Shown: positions 6,733 to 15,222 of the stretch, piece by piece
How the letters are laid out: every line of letters starts with the position of its first letter
Position numbering within the stretch: position 1 is the stretch's first letter
From: Amycolatopsis thailandensis
GTDB lineage: Bacteria; Actinomycetota; Actinomycetes; Mycobacteriales; Pseudonocardiaceae
NCBI RefSeq assembly: GCF_002234405.1
Contig: NZ_NMQT01000134.1
Span: forward strand, 61,298-125,297
DNA: 64,000 bases
Direction of reading: 5' to 3'
The notes under the pieces: generated by a model
Told to the model about the DNA's origin: nothing
Database searches by the model: none
The model's input: the letters and a program-made list of their open reading frames with translations, nothing else
Program-made: the position numbers and the translations under genes

Positions 6733-8571
6733 TTAGCTCTTCACATACCGCACCTGTCCCGACTTGCCCCGCTCGAAGCCCTCCCGGCCGGAAAGGTGTT
6801 CCGGGACGCCGACCTCCCACCAGGCCCCGGCTTCGGTCCACGAGGCGGGCTGGGTCCGCACCACGACCACCGCCGGCCGTTTCGCGGACACCGCCGTTTC
6901 GCGTGCCGTCGCGTATGCCGCCCGCACATCGTCCAAAGAGGACGCCGTGAACACCGCGCAACCCAGCGACTCCGCGTGTTTCGCGAAGTCGACCCGAGGT
7001 GGCGAGGCGTGCGCGCTCCGGCAGTCGGCGAGAAAGTTGTTGAACGGCTTGCCGCCTTGACCTTCCTGAAGACGCGCGATGACCGCGTAGCCGTCGTTGT
7101 CGCAGACCACCGCGACGAACGGATGCCCGGCGAAGGCGGCGGAGAACAGTTCCGAGTTCAACATCAGGTACGAGCCGTCACCGAGCATGGTGGTGACCAG
7201 GCCGCCGGTGTGCGCCATCGCCGCGCCCCACGCGCCCGCGAGTTCGTAGCCCATGCACGAGAACCCGTACTCGACGTCCATGCTGACCGAACCCGATCCG
7301 CGCCAGCCGCCGATCAGTTCTCCCGGCATCCCGCCGGACGCTGTCATCACGTAGTCGTGTGGCTCGGAGAGGTCGTTGACCACGCCGACGACCTGGGCGT
7401 AGGTCGGCACTTCACCGGAAACCGCGCGCAGGGTGTCGATGTGCGCGTCCCACCGGCCGCGTTCCGCCGCCGCGCGCTCTGTCCACAAGGGATCGACCCG
7501 CCAGCTCTCCAGCTGGGCGGCCAGATCCGTGAGCCCCGCGTCGGCGTCACCCACGACGGCCAGCGCGCCGTGCTTCACCGCGTCGAACCGGGCGGCGTTG
7601 AGGGTGACCAGCCGGACGCCGGGCGAGAACACCGTCCAGGACGCCGTGGTGAAGTCCTGCAGGCGAGTGCCGACGGCCAGCACGACGTCCGCCTCGGCGG
7701 CCAGGACGTTCGCGGACGCCGAACCGGTGACGCCCAGCGGACCGGCGTGCAGCGGATGCCCGTGGGGGACCAGCGTGCGGCCCGCCGTCGTTTCCGTGAC
7801 CGGGATCCCGTGCCGCTCGGCGAAGGCCAGCGCACGCTCGCCCGCGCCTGAGTACCGGACACCGCCGCCCAGCACCAGCAACGGCTTCCGTGCCGACCGG
7901 AGTGCGCCCGCCGCTTCGGTGAGCGCCCGGCGATCGGGCCGCGGGCGCGGCGGGCGATGGGTCACCGGTTCGAAGAGCGAGTCCGGGAAGTCGTAGGTCT
8001 CCACCTGGACGTCCTGCGGCAATGCCAGTGTCACCGGGCCCGCGTCCGCCGGATCGGTCAGCACCCTGGCGACCTGCGGCAGCGTCGAAAGCAGCTGCTC
8101 GGGCCGCGTGATCCGGTCGAAGTACCGGCTCACCGCGCGGAAGGCGTCGTTGACCGTGGCCGTGGGATCGCCGAAGTGCTCCACCTGCTGCAACACCGGA
8201 TCCGGGGCGCGGCTGATGAAGGTGTCCCCGGGGAGCAGCAGCACCGGCAGCCGGTTCGCGTGCGCGACCCCGGCCGCGGTGACCATGTTCAGCGCGCCGG
8301 GCCCGATCGACGACGTCACCACCCCGACCTGCCGCCGATGCGTCGCCTTCGCATAGCCGACCGCGGCGAGCGCCATGCCCTGCTCGGTCTGCCCGCGCCA
8401 TAGGGGCAGCTCGTCGCGCTGCTCCTCCAGCGCCGTTCCGAGACCGAGGACGTTGCCGTGCCCGAAGATCGCGAACACCCCGGGGAACAACGGGACTTCC
8501 CGCCCGTCCAGGGTCTCCGAGCGTTGCGCGAGCAGCCAGCGCACCAGCGCCTGCGCCGTGGTCAGCTTCAT
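6733..8571 (-). CDS. iolD: 3D-(3,5/4)-trihydroxycyclohexane-1,2-dione acylhydrolase (inositol catabolism)
   Basis: A 612-aa thiamine-diphosphate enzyme that opens the inositol-derived ring to 5-deoxy-glucuronate. N-terminal PYR domain: FAIFGHGNVLGLG, then LWRGQTEQGMALAAVGYAKA with the activating Glu. Central Rossmann-like domain. C-terminal PP domain with the ThDP motif beginning GDG at ~464 and ending near DNDGYAV at ~491. Length is normal for IolD. The ATG at 8571 overlaps the iolB stop by 4 bp (ATGA), which fixes the start. It is the last gene of the inositol operon, and its final codons are duplicated at 5064-5099. Confidence 0.93.
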   Translation of the reverse strand: MKLTTAQALVRWLLAQRSETLDGREVPLFPGVFAIFGHGNVLGLGTALEEQRDELPLWRGQTEQGMALAAVGYAKATHRRQVGVVTSSIGPGALNMVTAAGVAHANRLPVLLLPGDTFISRAPDPVLQQVEHFGDPTATVNDAFRAVSRYFDRITRPEQLLSTLPQVARVLTDPADAGPVTLALPQDVQVETYDFPDSLFEPVTHRPPRPRPDRRALTEAAGALRSARKPLLVLGGGVRYSGAGERALAFAERHGIPVTETTAGRTLVPHGHPLHAGPLGVTGSASANVLAAEADVVLAVGTRLQDFTTASWTVFSPGVRLVTLNAARFDAVKHGALAVVGDADAGLTDLAAQLESWRVDPLWTERAAAERGRWDAHIDTLRAVSGEVPTYAQVVGVVNDLSEPHDYVMTASGGMPGELIGGWRGSGSVSMDVEYGFSCMGYELAGAWGAAMAHTGGLVTTMLGDGSYLMLNSELFSAAFAGHPFVAVVCDNDGYAVIARLQEGQGGKPFNNFLADCRSAHASPPRVDFAKHAESLGCAVFTASSLDDVRAAYATARETAVSAKRPAVVVVRTQPASWTEAGAWWEVGVPEHLSGREGFERGKSGQVRYVKS

Positions 8572-9458
8572 GACACCCGTCCTTCGTGGCTCGTGACCGG
8601 GCAGCGCGGATCGAGTGCCTGGTCGTTCCAGGTCTCGCGGACCCAGCCGTGCGCGGGGTCGTCGCAGAAGGCCATCGACCGCTCGCCGGCCGGCCCGGCC
8701 AGGACGTTCAGGTAGTACATCGGGTAGCCCGGCGCGGCGACGCAGGGTCCGTGATAGCCGCGTGGGATCAGGAAGACGTCCCCGTCCCGGACCGCGACGT
8801 CCTCGTCCAGTTCGCCGTCCGAGGTGTACGTCCGATGGAGGCCGAACCCTTCGCGCGAAGTCGTCACGCCGTCGCGGCCGGCGACGCGGAAGTAGTAAAT
8901 CTCCTCGTTGACGACCTCGCATTCGGACGCCTCGTCGTGCTTGTGCGGCGGGTACGACGACCAGTTGCCACCGGGGGTGATGAGCTCGCACGCGTTCAGT
9001 TTGTCCGCGTGGTCCCAGACACCGGGTACGCCGAAGTTGGTGACCTGCCTCGTGGCCTGCCCCGCCCCGCGCACCTCCACCGGCACGTTCTCGGCCGGTC
9101 CGTAGCGCGGTTCGAGACGGCGTGCGCAGCGCGCCATCGGCAGCGCGACCTCGATCCCCTCGACTGTCGACAACTCGACTTCGGCGTCACGCGGGACGTA
9201 GGCGAAGTCCGTGACCCGGGTGAACACCGAATCGCGGCCGGCGAGCGCGAAGACCTGCCCGTCGACCCGGACGGTGCACGCTCCGGCCAGCGGCAACACG
9301 AACGCTTCGTATTCGCCGGTGCGCACGATCCTGGACTCGCCGGCGGCCAGCGAGAGCACCCTCAGGCCGCTGTAGGTCCAGCCCGCCGAATCCGGGGTGA
9401 GCCGGACCGGGTCCCGCCCGTCCGAAAGCGTCCCGAGTGGACGGTGCAGCTTGCTCAC
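8568..9458 (-). CDS. iolB: 5-deoxy-glucuronate isomerase
   Basis: A 296-aa cupin-type enzyme converting 5-deoxy-glucuronate to 2-deoxy-5-keto-D-gluconate. The second half carries the family pattern SSYPPHKHDE … EIYYFR … and a metal-binding run to PRGYHGPC, typical of IolB. A GTG start at 9458 overlaps the iolC stop (GTGA), and the gene's own TGA overlaps the iolD ATG, so translation of iolC-iolB-iolD is probably coupled. Longer in-frame extensions upstream run through iolC in another frame and are not used. Confidence 0.93.
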   Translation of the reverse strand: MSKLHRPLGTLSDGRDPVRLTPDSAGWTYSGLRVLSLAAGESRIVRTGEYEAFVLPLAGACTVRVDGQVFALAGRDSVFTRVTDFAYVPRDAEVELSTVEGIEVALPMARCARRLEPRYGPAENVPVEVRGAGQATRQVTNFGVPGVWDHADKLNACELITPGGNWSSYPPHKHDEASECEVVNEEIYYFRVAGRDGVTTSREGFGLHRTYTSDGELDEDVAVRDGDVFLIPRGYHGPCVAAPGYPMYYLNVLAGPAGERSMAFCDDPAHGWVRETWNDQALDPRCPVTSHEGRVS

Positions 9459-10387
9459 AGCAACTCCTCGATCTCGTCGGCGGTGGGCATGGCGTCGGCA
9501 CAGGCGAGCCGGGAAGCGACGAGCGCGCCCGCCGCGTTGGCGTAGGTGGCGATGCGCACCGGATCCCAGCCGGACAGCAGGCCGTGGATCAGCGCGCCGC
9601 CGAAACCGTCCCCGGCGCCGAGCCCGCAGACGACCTCGACCCGCTGGGGAGGCACGGTCCAGCGGCCCTCGGTGGTGGCCACGAGTACTCCCTCGGCGCC
9701 CTTCTTGATCATCGCCAGTTCGACACCCCTGGCCAGCATCCGTGACGCGGCCTCGTCGGGATCCGTCGTGCCCACGGCGACCTCCGCCTCGGCGCGGTTG
9801 CCGACCGCGACCGTGACGTGGTCGAGCATCCAGCCGATCTCTTCGCGCGCTGTCTCGGTATCGGGCCAGAACATCGGCCGGAAGTCGAGGTCCAGCACCG
9901 TGTGCGCGCGGCGTCCGCGCCGTCGGAGCATCTCGCGCTGGGTGCCGCGTGCCGGTTCGACGGAGACGCCGGTCCCGGTGACCCACAGCAGCGGCACCGT
10001 TTCCACGACGTCCCAGGGCACATCGGCCTCGTCGAGGGTCAGGTCCGGAGCGATGGGGGACCGGTAGAACAGCAGCGGCGGATCCGCGGGCGGGTCCAGC
10101 GCGCAGAACACCACCGGTGTCTGTAAGTCGGCCGACGTCCCGACGTGATCGGGAGAGACGCCGAATTCGCGCAGTGCTTGCCGCACGTAGTCCCCGAAGC
10201 CGTCCGGGCCGACCTTCGTCAGCACCGACGTCGAGCGGCCGAGCCGCGCGGCGGCGACCGCGACGTTGGTCGCGGTGCCGCCGAGCGACTTGGCGAAGGT
10301 GCTGACCCCGGCCAGCGGCACGCCACTCTGCTCGGGGTAGAGGTCCACCCCGACCCGGCCGACGGTCAGTGCTTCGAGAACGGTCAT
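9455..10387 (-). CDS. iolC: 5-dehydro-2-deoxygluconokinase (PfkB family)
   Basis: A 310-aa ribokinase-family sugar kinase that phosphorylates 2-deoxy-5-keto-gluconate. The substrate-binding GGTATNVAVAAARLG motif lies near residues 36-50. The PfkB signature with catalytic Asp260 (GAGDGFGG) is near the C-terminus. The adjacency to iolB and iolD on the same strand gives the specificity. The ATG overlaps the upstream ATPase stop by 4 bp. The next step, the aldolase IolJ, is not in the window. Confidence 0.92.
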   Translation of the reverse strand: MTVLEALTVGRVGVDLYPEQSGVPLAGVSTFAKSLGGTATNVAVAAARLGRSTSVLTKVGPDGFGDYVRQALREFGVSPDHVGTSADLQTPVVFCALDPPADPPLLFYRSPIAPDLTLDEADVPWDVVETVPLLWVTGTGVSVEPARGTQREMLRRRGRRAHTVLDLDFRPMFWPDTETAREEIGWMLDHVTVAVGNRAEAEVAVGTTDPDEAASRMLARGVELAMIKKGAEGVLVATTEGRWTVPPQRVEVVCGLGAGDGFGGALIHGLLSGWDPVRIATYANAAGALVASRLACADAMPTADEIEELL

Positions 10388-11166
10388 GAAGAGGACTCCG
10401 CGGCTCGCAATTCGTGTTCGAGGGCTTCCAGTTCCGCGCCGCCCGCCATCTGCCGGGTCAGCTCGGCCAGGTCGATCCCGGACTTTTCGTAGGCGCCGAG
10501 CGGCGCGCCCCGTTTGAGGAGCAGGAAGCGATCGGCCACGGGGTACGCGTGATGCGGGTTGTGCGTGATCAGCACGACGCCAAGCCCGCGGTCACGAGCC
10601 TGCGCGACGTACTTGAGCACGACCCCGGCCTGCTTCACGCCCAGCGCGGCCGTCGGCTCGTCGAGGATCAGCACTTTCGCCCCGAAGTGCACCGCCCGCG
10701 CGATGGCGACGCACTGGCGCTCGCCACCGGAGAGTGTGCCGACCGGCTGTTCGACGTCCCGCAGGTCGATGCCCATGTCGGACAACGCCTTCTTGGTCGT
10801 CTCGCGGCCCTTCTTCCGGTCCAGCGCGCGGAACGGGCCGAAGCCGACCGTCGGTTCGGAGCCGAGGAAGAAGTTTCGCCACACGCTCATCAGCGGCACC
10901 ACCGCCAGGTCCTGGTACACCGTCGCGATGCCGCGATCGAGCGCTTCACGCGGCGAGGCGAACTTGACCGGTTCGCCCTCGACGAGGAACTCGCCCCGAT
11001 CGTGCTGGTGGACCCCGGCCAGGATCTTGATCAGCGTGGACTTGCCGGCGCCGTTGTCGCCGAGTACGCAAGTGACCTCGCCCGCGTTGACCACCGTGGA
11101 GACGTCGCGCAGCGCGATCACGCTGCCGTAGGTCTTGCCGACATCCTTGACCTCGAGAAGACTCAT
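10384..11166 (-). CDS. Sugar (probably inositol) ABC transporter ATP-binding protein
   Basis: A 260-aa single ATPase domain. Walker A is GDNGAGKST (36-44), signature LSGGE at ~145, Walker B LILDEPTAALG near 165, with a His switch in LITHNPHHA. Carbohydrate-uptake ATPases of the RbsA/XylG type usually carry two ATPase halves. This one has one half, as in the FrcA-type group, which pairs with a single permease gene, as here. ATGA overlaps link it to the permease upstream and iolC downstream. Confidence 0.9.
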   Translation of the reverse strand: MSLLEVKDVGKTYGSVIALRDVSTVVNAGEVTCVLGDNGAGKSTLIKILAGVHQHDRGEFLVEGEPVKFASPREALDRGIATVYQDLAVVPLMSVWRNFFLGSEPTVGFGPFRALDRKKGRETTKKALSDMGIDLRDVEQPVGTLSGGERQCVAIARAVHFGAKVLILDEPTAALGVKQAGVVLKYVAQARDRGLGVVLITHNPHHAYPVADRFLLLKRGAPLGAYEKSGIDLAELTRQMAGGAELEALEHELRAAESSS

Positions 11167-12197
11167 CGCCGGACCCTTTCCGCGCGCCGCCGGAAGGCGT
11201 TGTTGACCAGGACCGCGGACAGCAGCATCACGCCGAGGAAGAGCATGAACCAGTCGCTGTCCCAGCGGGCGAACACGATGCCCTGCCGTGCCATGCCGAA
11301 GATCAGCGCGCCGATCGCGGCGCCGATCGCCGAACCGAACCCGCCGGTCAGCAGACAGCCGCCGATCACGGCCGCGATGATGTACTGGAACTCCAGCCCG
11401 ATGCCCTGGTTCGCCTGGACGCTCGCGAACCGCAGGATGTTGATCGAGCCGACCAGCCACGCGGCGAGCGCGGTGGTCATGAACAGCATGATCTTGGTGC
11501 GCACCACCGGGACCCCGACCGCGCGCGAACTCTGCGCGGAGCCGCCGACGGCGAAGATCCAGTTACCGAGCCTTGTCCGGACCAGCAGCCAGGCCGCCAG
11601 CGCGGCGAACCCGATCCACCAGACGATGGAGATCTGGAAGGCCGTCCCGCCGAGGTCCACTGTGGACGCGAAGACGAAACCGGCGGACTCGTAGCCGTCG
11701 GTCGAGCGCATCCCGGAGACCTGGACGGTGCCGGTGACCAGCCGGGTGACGCCGAGGTTGAGCCCTTGCAGCGCCAGGAACGTGCCCAGGGTGACGATGA
11801 AGCTGGGCAGTCCGGTGCGCATCACCAGCCAGCCGTTGAACGCGCCGACCGCGAGGGCGAAGACCAGCGAAGCGAACAGCGCGAGCCAGACGTTCCAGCC
11901 CGCCTGCGTCGCCAAGGTCGCGGTGACCAGCGCGGTGGACGCCGTCATCACGCCCGCCGACAGATCGAACTCGCCGCCGATCATCAGCAGCGACACGGCG
12001 ACCGCCATGATGCCGAGTGTCGAGGCGTCGTCCAGCCAGGTCGCCACGCCGCTGCCGCTGAAGAACTGGTCGGTGACGACGGTGAAGAACAGGAAGACGA
12101 CGACGGCGCCGAGCAGCGCGCCGATCTCGGGCCGGACGACCAGCCTGTCCAGCAGCCGCGGCTTGGCGACGCGTTCGTCGAGGGTGGTGGTTGTCAT
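11163..12197 (-). CDS. Sugar (probably inositol) ABC transporter permease
   Basis: A 344-aa integral membrane protein of the RbsC/BPD_transp_2 type. About ten hydrophobic helices are visible, beginning LLGAVVVFLFFTVVTDQFF, and the family-typical QGIGLEFQYIIAAVIGG and LTGGFGS are near the C-terminus. It would form the channel for the lipoprotein and ATPase encoded on either side. Both ends overlap the neighbouring genes by 4 bp (ATGA). Confidence 0.92.
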   Translation of the reverse strand: MTTTTLDERVAKPRLLDRLVVRPEIGALLGAVVVFLFFTVVTDQFFSGSGVATWLDDASTLGIMAVAVSLLMIGGEFDLSAGVMTASTALVTATLATQAGWNVWLALFASLVFALAVGAFNGWLVMRTGLPSFIVTLGTFLALQGLNLGVTRLVTGTVQVSGMRSTDGYESAGFVFASTVDLGGTAFQISIVWWIGFAALAAWLLVRTRLGNWIFAVGGSAQSSRAVGVPVVRTKIMLFMTTALAAWLVGSINILRFASVQANQGIGLEFQYIIAAVIGGCLLTGGFGSAIGAAIGALIFGMARQGIVFARWDSDWFMLFLGVMLLSAVLVNNAFRRRAERVRR

Positions 12198-13180
12198 CGC
12201 GTGCCCCTTTGCACGTACTGGCCGACGGTGTCCACAGTGGATTTGTCGACCAGGTCGGGGCCGGTGAGCACCGGTTTCCCGCCGCCGACGACGTTCGCGT
12301 TGTCCCGGTAGAGCTTGAGGAACTGCACGGGGAGGTAGCCCTGCTCGTACTGCTGCTGGTCGACCGCGAAGACGACGTCGCCCGCCTTGATCGCGCCGAC
12401 CACGTCGGTGTTGAGGTCGAACGTGCCGACCTGCGCCTGCGAGCCGACCGCCTTGATCGCGCTCACCGCCCGCGCGGCGACCTGAGAGTTCAGCGTCAGG
12501 ACGGCGTCGAGGGAGGAGTCGGTCTGCACCGCGCCCCTGATCCGGGATTCGGCGTCGGTCGGGTTGCCGATGTCGACCTGCAGGGTCTGCACGTCGCCCG
12601 CGAAACCGGCCTTGGCGCCGTCACAGCGCTGGGCCTGCCCGACGTTGCCCGCCTCGTGGACCACGCAGAGCAGCTTCTTCTTGCCCAGTTCCCGGAACTT
12701 CTTCCCGGCCTCCTCGCCGGCGATGGTCTCGTTCTGCCCGACGTGGGTGAGCGCGCCGTAGCCCGCGCTCTTGTCCTCACCGGAGTTGATGGTGATGACC
12801 GGGATCCCGGCGCGGACCGCGTTCTCGATCGAGGTCTTGAGCGCCTCCGGGTTCGCCATCGACACCACCAGCCCGCCGACCTGCTGGGCGACCGCGTTGT
12901 CGATCAGCTTGGCCTGGTTGCCGGGGTCTCCGTCGGAGTTGTACTCGACCTGGACGCCGAGCTGCCTGCCCGCCTCCTCGGCGCCGTTCTTGACCACGTT
13001 CCAGAACGCGTCACCCGCCGTGCCGTGCGAGATGACCGCGACCCGCAGCGGCCCGCTCGGCTGAGTCGTCGCCGGGCCCGCGCCCTCGGCGGGTTTCTCC
13101 TCGGCCTTCGGCCCGGTGCACGCGGACAGGGCCAGCAACCCCGCCACGAGCACGAAGGCCGCTTTCAAGCGATGGGACAT
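12194..13180 (-). CDS. Sugar (probably inositol) ABC transporter substrate-binding lipoprotein
   Basis: A 328-aa periplasmic-binding-protein family member (Peripla_BP_4 type). It starts with a lipoprotein signal (hydrophobic AFVLVAGLLALSAC, lipid-modified Cys21), a short Glu/Pro/Thr-rich linker, then the two-lobe binding fold (VAVISHGTAGDAFW … GLVVSMANPEAL … TFDLNTDVVGAIKAGDVVFAVDQQ). The ATG at 13180 follows GAGGAG. The ligand is inferred as myo-inositol because the gene is inside the iol operon. It is the first of the transporter genes, only 23 bp after the sugar isomerase-like gene. Confidence 0.9.
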   Translation of the reverse strand: MSHRLKAAFVLVAGLLALSACTGPKAEEKPAEGAGPATTQPSGPLRVAVISHGTAGDAFWNVVKNGAEEAGRQLGVQVEYNSDGDPGNQAKLIDNAVAQQVGGLVVSMANPEALKTSIENAVRAGIPVITINSGEDKSAGYGALTHVGQNETIAGEEAGKKFRELGKKKLLCVVHEAGNVGQAQRCDGAKAGFAGDVQTLQVDIGNPTDAESRIRGAVQTDSSLDAVLTLNSQVAARAVSAIKAVGSQAQVGTFDLNTDVVGAIKAGDVVFAVDQQQYEQGYLPVQFLKLYRDNANVVGGGKPVLTGPDLVDKSTVDTVGQYVQRGTR

Positions 13181-13203
13181 CGTCGTCTCTCCTCGCTTTT
13201 CCG

Positions 13204-14103
13204 TTACCTGGCAGCCGGAAGCCGGCTGACGATTCCGCCGAGATGCGCCAGGCTCCTGGCCACGTCCCGCTTGGGCAGATCTTCCGGGCTCCGCTCGCTC
13301 AGCGCGGTGTCCTGTTCCAGTACGTACCACCCGTCATAGCCCGCCTCGTCGACGAACCTGACCATCGCTTCGATGTCGACGTCCCCGTCGCCGAGCGGGA
13401 CATACAGACCTTTGCCCACGGCTTCGGCGTAGGGAAGCCTCCCGGCACGGACGTCTTCGGCGAGTTCGCCGCGCACGTCCTTGAGGTGCAGGTGGCCGAC
13501 CCGTTCGGGATACCGCTTGGCCAGCTCGACCGGGTCGGTCCCGCCGATCAGGAGATGCCCGGTGTCCAGGCACAGCGGGAGATCGGAATCGGCGAGGAAA
13601 CGCTCGACCTCTTCCTCGGTCTCCGCGTGCGTCCCGACATGGGGGTGCAGCACCGTGCGGAGTCCGTGGCGCGCGGCGATCTCCCCGATCCTGCCGGAGG
13701 TTTCGATCAGTGTCGCCCATTCGGCGTCACTCAGCCTGGGGCGGTCGTCGTAGCCGTCGAGACCGGTCGCGGCGGCGAGCACGAGCATGCCGCCACCGCA
13801 GGCGGCGAACAAAGCGGCGGACTCCTCGGCCTCGGCCAGCGCGGCCCCGGGGTTTTCGTGCAGTACGACGGCGAGGAAACCGCCGACCAGGTCGAGTTCG
13901 TGGCCGCTCAACAGTTCACGCAGCTCCGACGGGGCTCGCGGCAGATAGCCGGGCGGGCCGAGTTCGGTCGCGCGGATCCCCAGCTCCGCCATTTCGCCCA
14001 GTACGGTCCCCGCGTCGAGCACGCGGCCCCAGCCGGGGACTTCGCAGACGCCCCAGGAGATCGGGGCGGCGGCGATTCGGATCCGGGACGTCGTCACTGT
14101 CAT
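13204..14103 (-). CDS. Sugar phosphate isomerase/epimerase-family TIM barrel, probable inosose dehydratase (IolE) or inosose isomerase
   Basis: A 299-aa xylose-isomerase-like TIM barrel. The N-terminus APISWGVCEVPGWG is typical of the inosose-acting group. Metal-binding positions are visible in LHPHVGTHAETEEEV, CLDTGHLLIGG and GHLHLKDV. As first gene of the operon, and since no other candidate is present for dehydrating scyllo-inosose, it is the best fit for the IolE step between IolG and IolD. IolI/IolH-like isomerases share the fold, so the assignment is inferred. AGGAGG lies 6 bp before the ATG. The promoter lies in the operator-bearing gap shared with the LacI gene. Confidence 0.75.
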   Translation of the reverse strand: MTVTTSRIRIAAAPISWGVCEVPGWGRVLDAGTVLGEMAELGIRATELGPPGYLPRAPSELRELLSGHELDLVGGFLAVVLHENPGAALAEAEESAALFAACGGGMLVLAAATGLDGYDDRPRLSDAEWATLIETSGRIGEIAARHGLRTVLHPHVGTHAETEEEVERFLADSDLPLCLDTGHLLIGGTDPVELAKRYPERVGHLHLKDVRGELAEDVRAGRLPYAEAVGKGLYVPLGDGDVDIEAMVRFVDEAGYDGWYVLEQDTALSERSPEDLPKRDVARSLAHLGGIVSRLPAAR

Positions 14104-14138
14104 CGGCGGCCTCCTGCGGCGAGTGCGGGGATCGGTTG

Positions 14139-14169
14139 GAGCGCTCTATTGATTAGAGCGCTCTAATCA
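14139..14169. promoter_or_regulatory. LacI-type operator(s) of the inositol locus
   Basis: TGATTAGAGCGCTCTAATCA at 14150-14169 is a perfect 20-bp palindrome with the CG-centred symmetry typical of LacI-family sites. A second core, GAGCGCTC at 14139-14146, lies 17 bp to the left (centre to centre). Both are in the 110-bp gap between the divergent operon (first gene starts 14103) and the LacI gene (starts 14214), so they could control both directions. Confidence 0.8.
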
Positions 14170-14213
14170 TGTAGCGTCCGTCACAGCAAAGTCAAGGGCA
14201 GGGGGAGGATGAA

Positions 14214-15218
14214 ATGGCACGACCGACCATGGAGGACGTCGCCGCGAAAGCGGGGGTGTCCCGTGCGCTCGTGTCCCTGGTGATGCGCAACGCGCCGAAC
14301 GTCTCCGACGAACGGCGGACGCGGGTGCTGTGCGCGGCGCACGAACTGGGCTACGAGCCGCACGCGATGGCCAGGTCACTGGCCAGCCGGACGTCGACCG
14401 TGCTCGGGGTGATGGTCTCCGATCTCCGCAACGCGTTCTTCGCCGACGTCGTCGAAGGGCTCGACGCGGCGGCGGAAGCGGCCGGATTCCACCTGATCCT
14501 CAACACCGGCGGCCGCAGCCCCGCGCGCGAGCGTGCCGCGCTGAAGAGTCTGCTGTCGTTCCGGCCCGCGGGGGTGATCCTGTTGTCTCCCGTGGTTCCC
14601 GCGTCGGCGATCGAGGAGGCGGCCGCGCAGGGGCCCGTCGTCCTGGTGTCGCGCACCTCGCGTGTGCCGGGGGTGGACACGGTGAACGACGACGGCGAAG
14701 CGGGGGCCGCGCTCGCCGTCGATCACCTGGTCTCCTTGGGGCACCGGAGGATCGCCCATCTGGACGGTGGGGTCGCCGCCGGCGCGGCGGCCCGGCGCCG
14801 GGGGTATCAGCAGGCCATGCGGCGGCATCGGCTGCACCCGCACATCGTGCGCAGCGAGCACACCGACACGGCGGGCGAGAAGGCCGTGCACGAACTGCTC
14901 GGCGAGCCTCCCCTCGGGGGATTGCCGACAGCGTTGCTGGCGGGCAACGACTTCAACGCCGTCGGCGCGATCTCCGCGTTGGAAGAGGCGGGCCTGCGGG
15001 TCCCCGAAGACGTCTCCGTCGTCGGCTACGACAACACCTCGCTGGCAGCGCTGAAGCACCTTTCACTGACCACTGTGGACCAGCCGCGCACCGAAATGGG
15101 CAGGCTGGCCGTCGAAGCGCTGCTCGAACGGGTCCGGGGTGAACGCACCGAACCGGTCCGGCATCTGCTGCACCCGTCGCTGGTGGTCCGTTCGACCACC
15201 GCCGCTCTGGAAAGGTAA
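14214..15218 (+). CDS. LacI family transcriptional regulator of inositol genes
   Basis: A 334-aa repressor. The LacI helix-turn-helix is at residues ~5-25 (TMEDVAAKAGVSRALVSLV) with the hinge helix through about 60 (PHAMARSLASRTS). It is followed by a periplasmic-binding-like effector domain (LGVMVSDLRNAFFADVVEG … VVGYDNTSLAALKHLSLTTVDQP). A strong ribosome site (GGGGGAGG) precedes the ATG. It is transcribed away from the iol operon, with iolG 4 bp behind it. The effector is presumably inositol or a pathway intermediate, inferred from context. Confidence 0.92.
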   Translation: MARPTMEDVAAKAGVSRALVSLVMRNAPNVSDERRTRVLCAAHELGYEPHAMARSLASRTSTVLGVMVSDLRNAFFADVVEGLDAAAEAAGFHLILNTGGRSPARERAALKSLLSFRPAGVILLSPVVPASAIEEAAAQGPVVLVSRTSRVPGVDTVNDDGEAGAALAVDHLVSLGHRRIAHLDGGVAAGAAARRRGYQQAMRRHRLHPHIVRSEHTDTAGEKAVHELLGEPPLGGLPTALLAGNDFNAVGAISALEEAGLRVPEDVSVVGYDNTSLAALKHLSLTTVDQPRTEMGRLAVEALLERVRGERTEPVRHLLHPSLVVRSTTAALER

Positions 15219-15222
15219 CGAC

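Noticed and set aside
12194..13330. Longer N-terminus for the inositol-binding lipoprotein
   Set aside because: The extra 50 codons lack a signal sequence. The ATG at 13180 has GAGGAG and starts a perfect lipoprotein signal.
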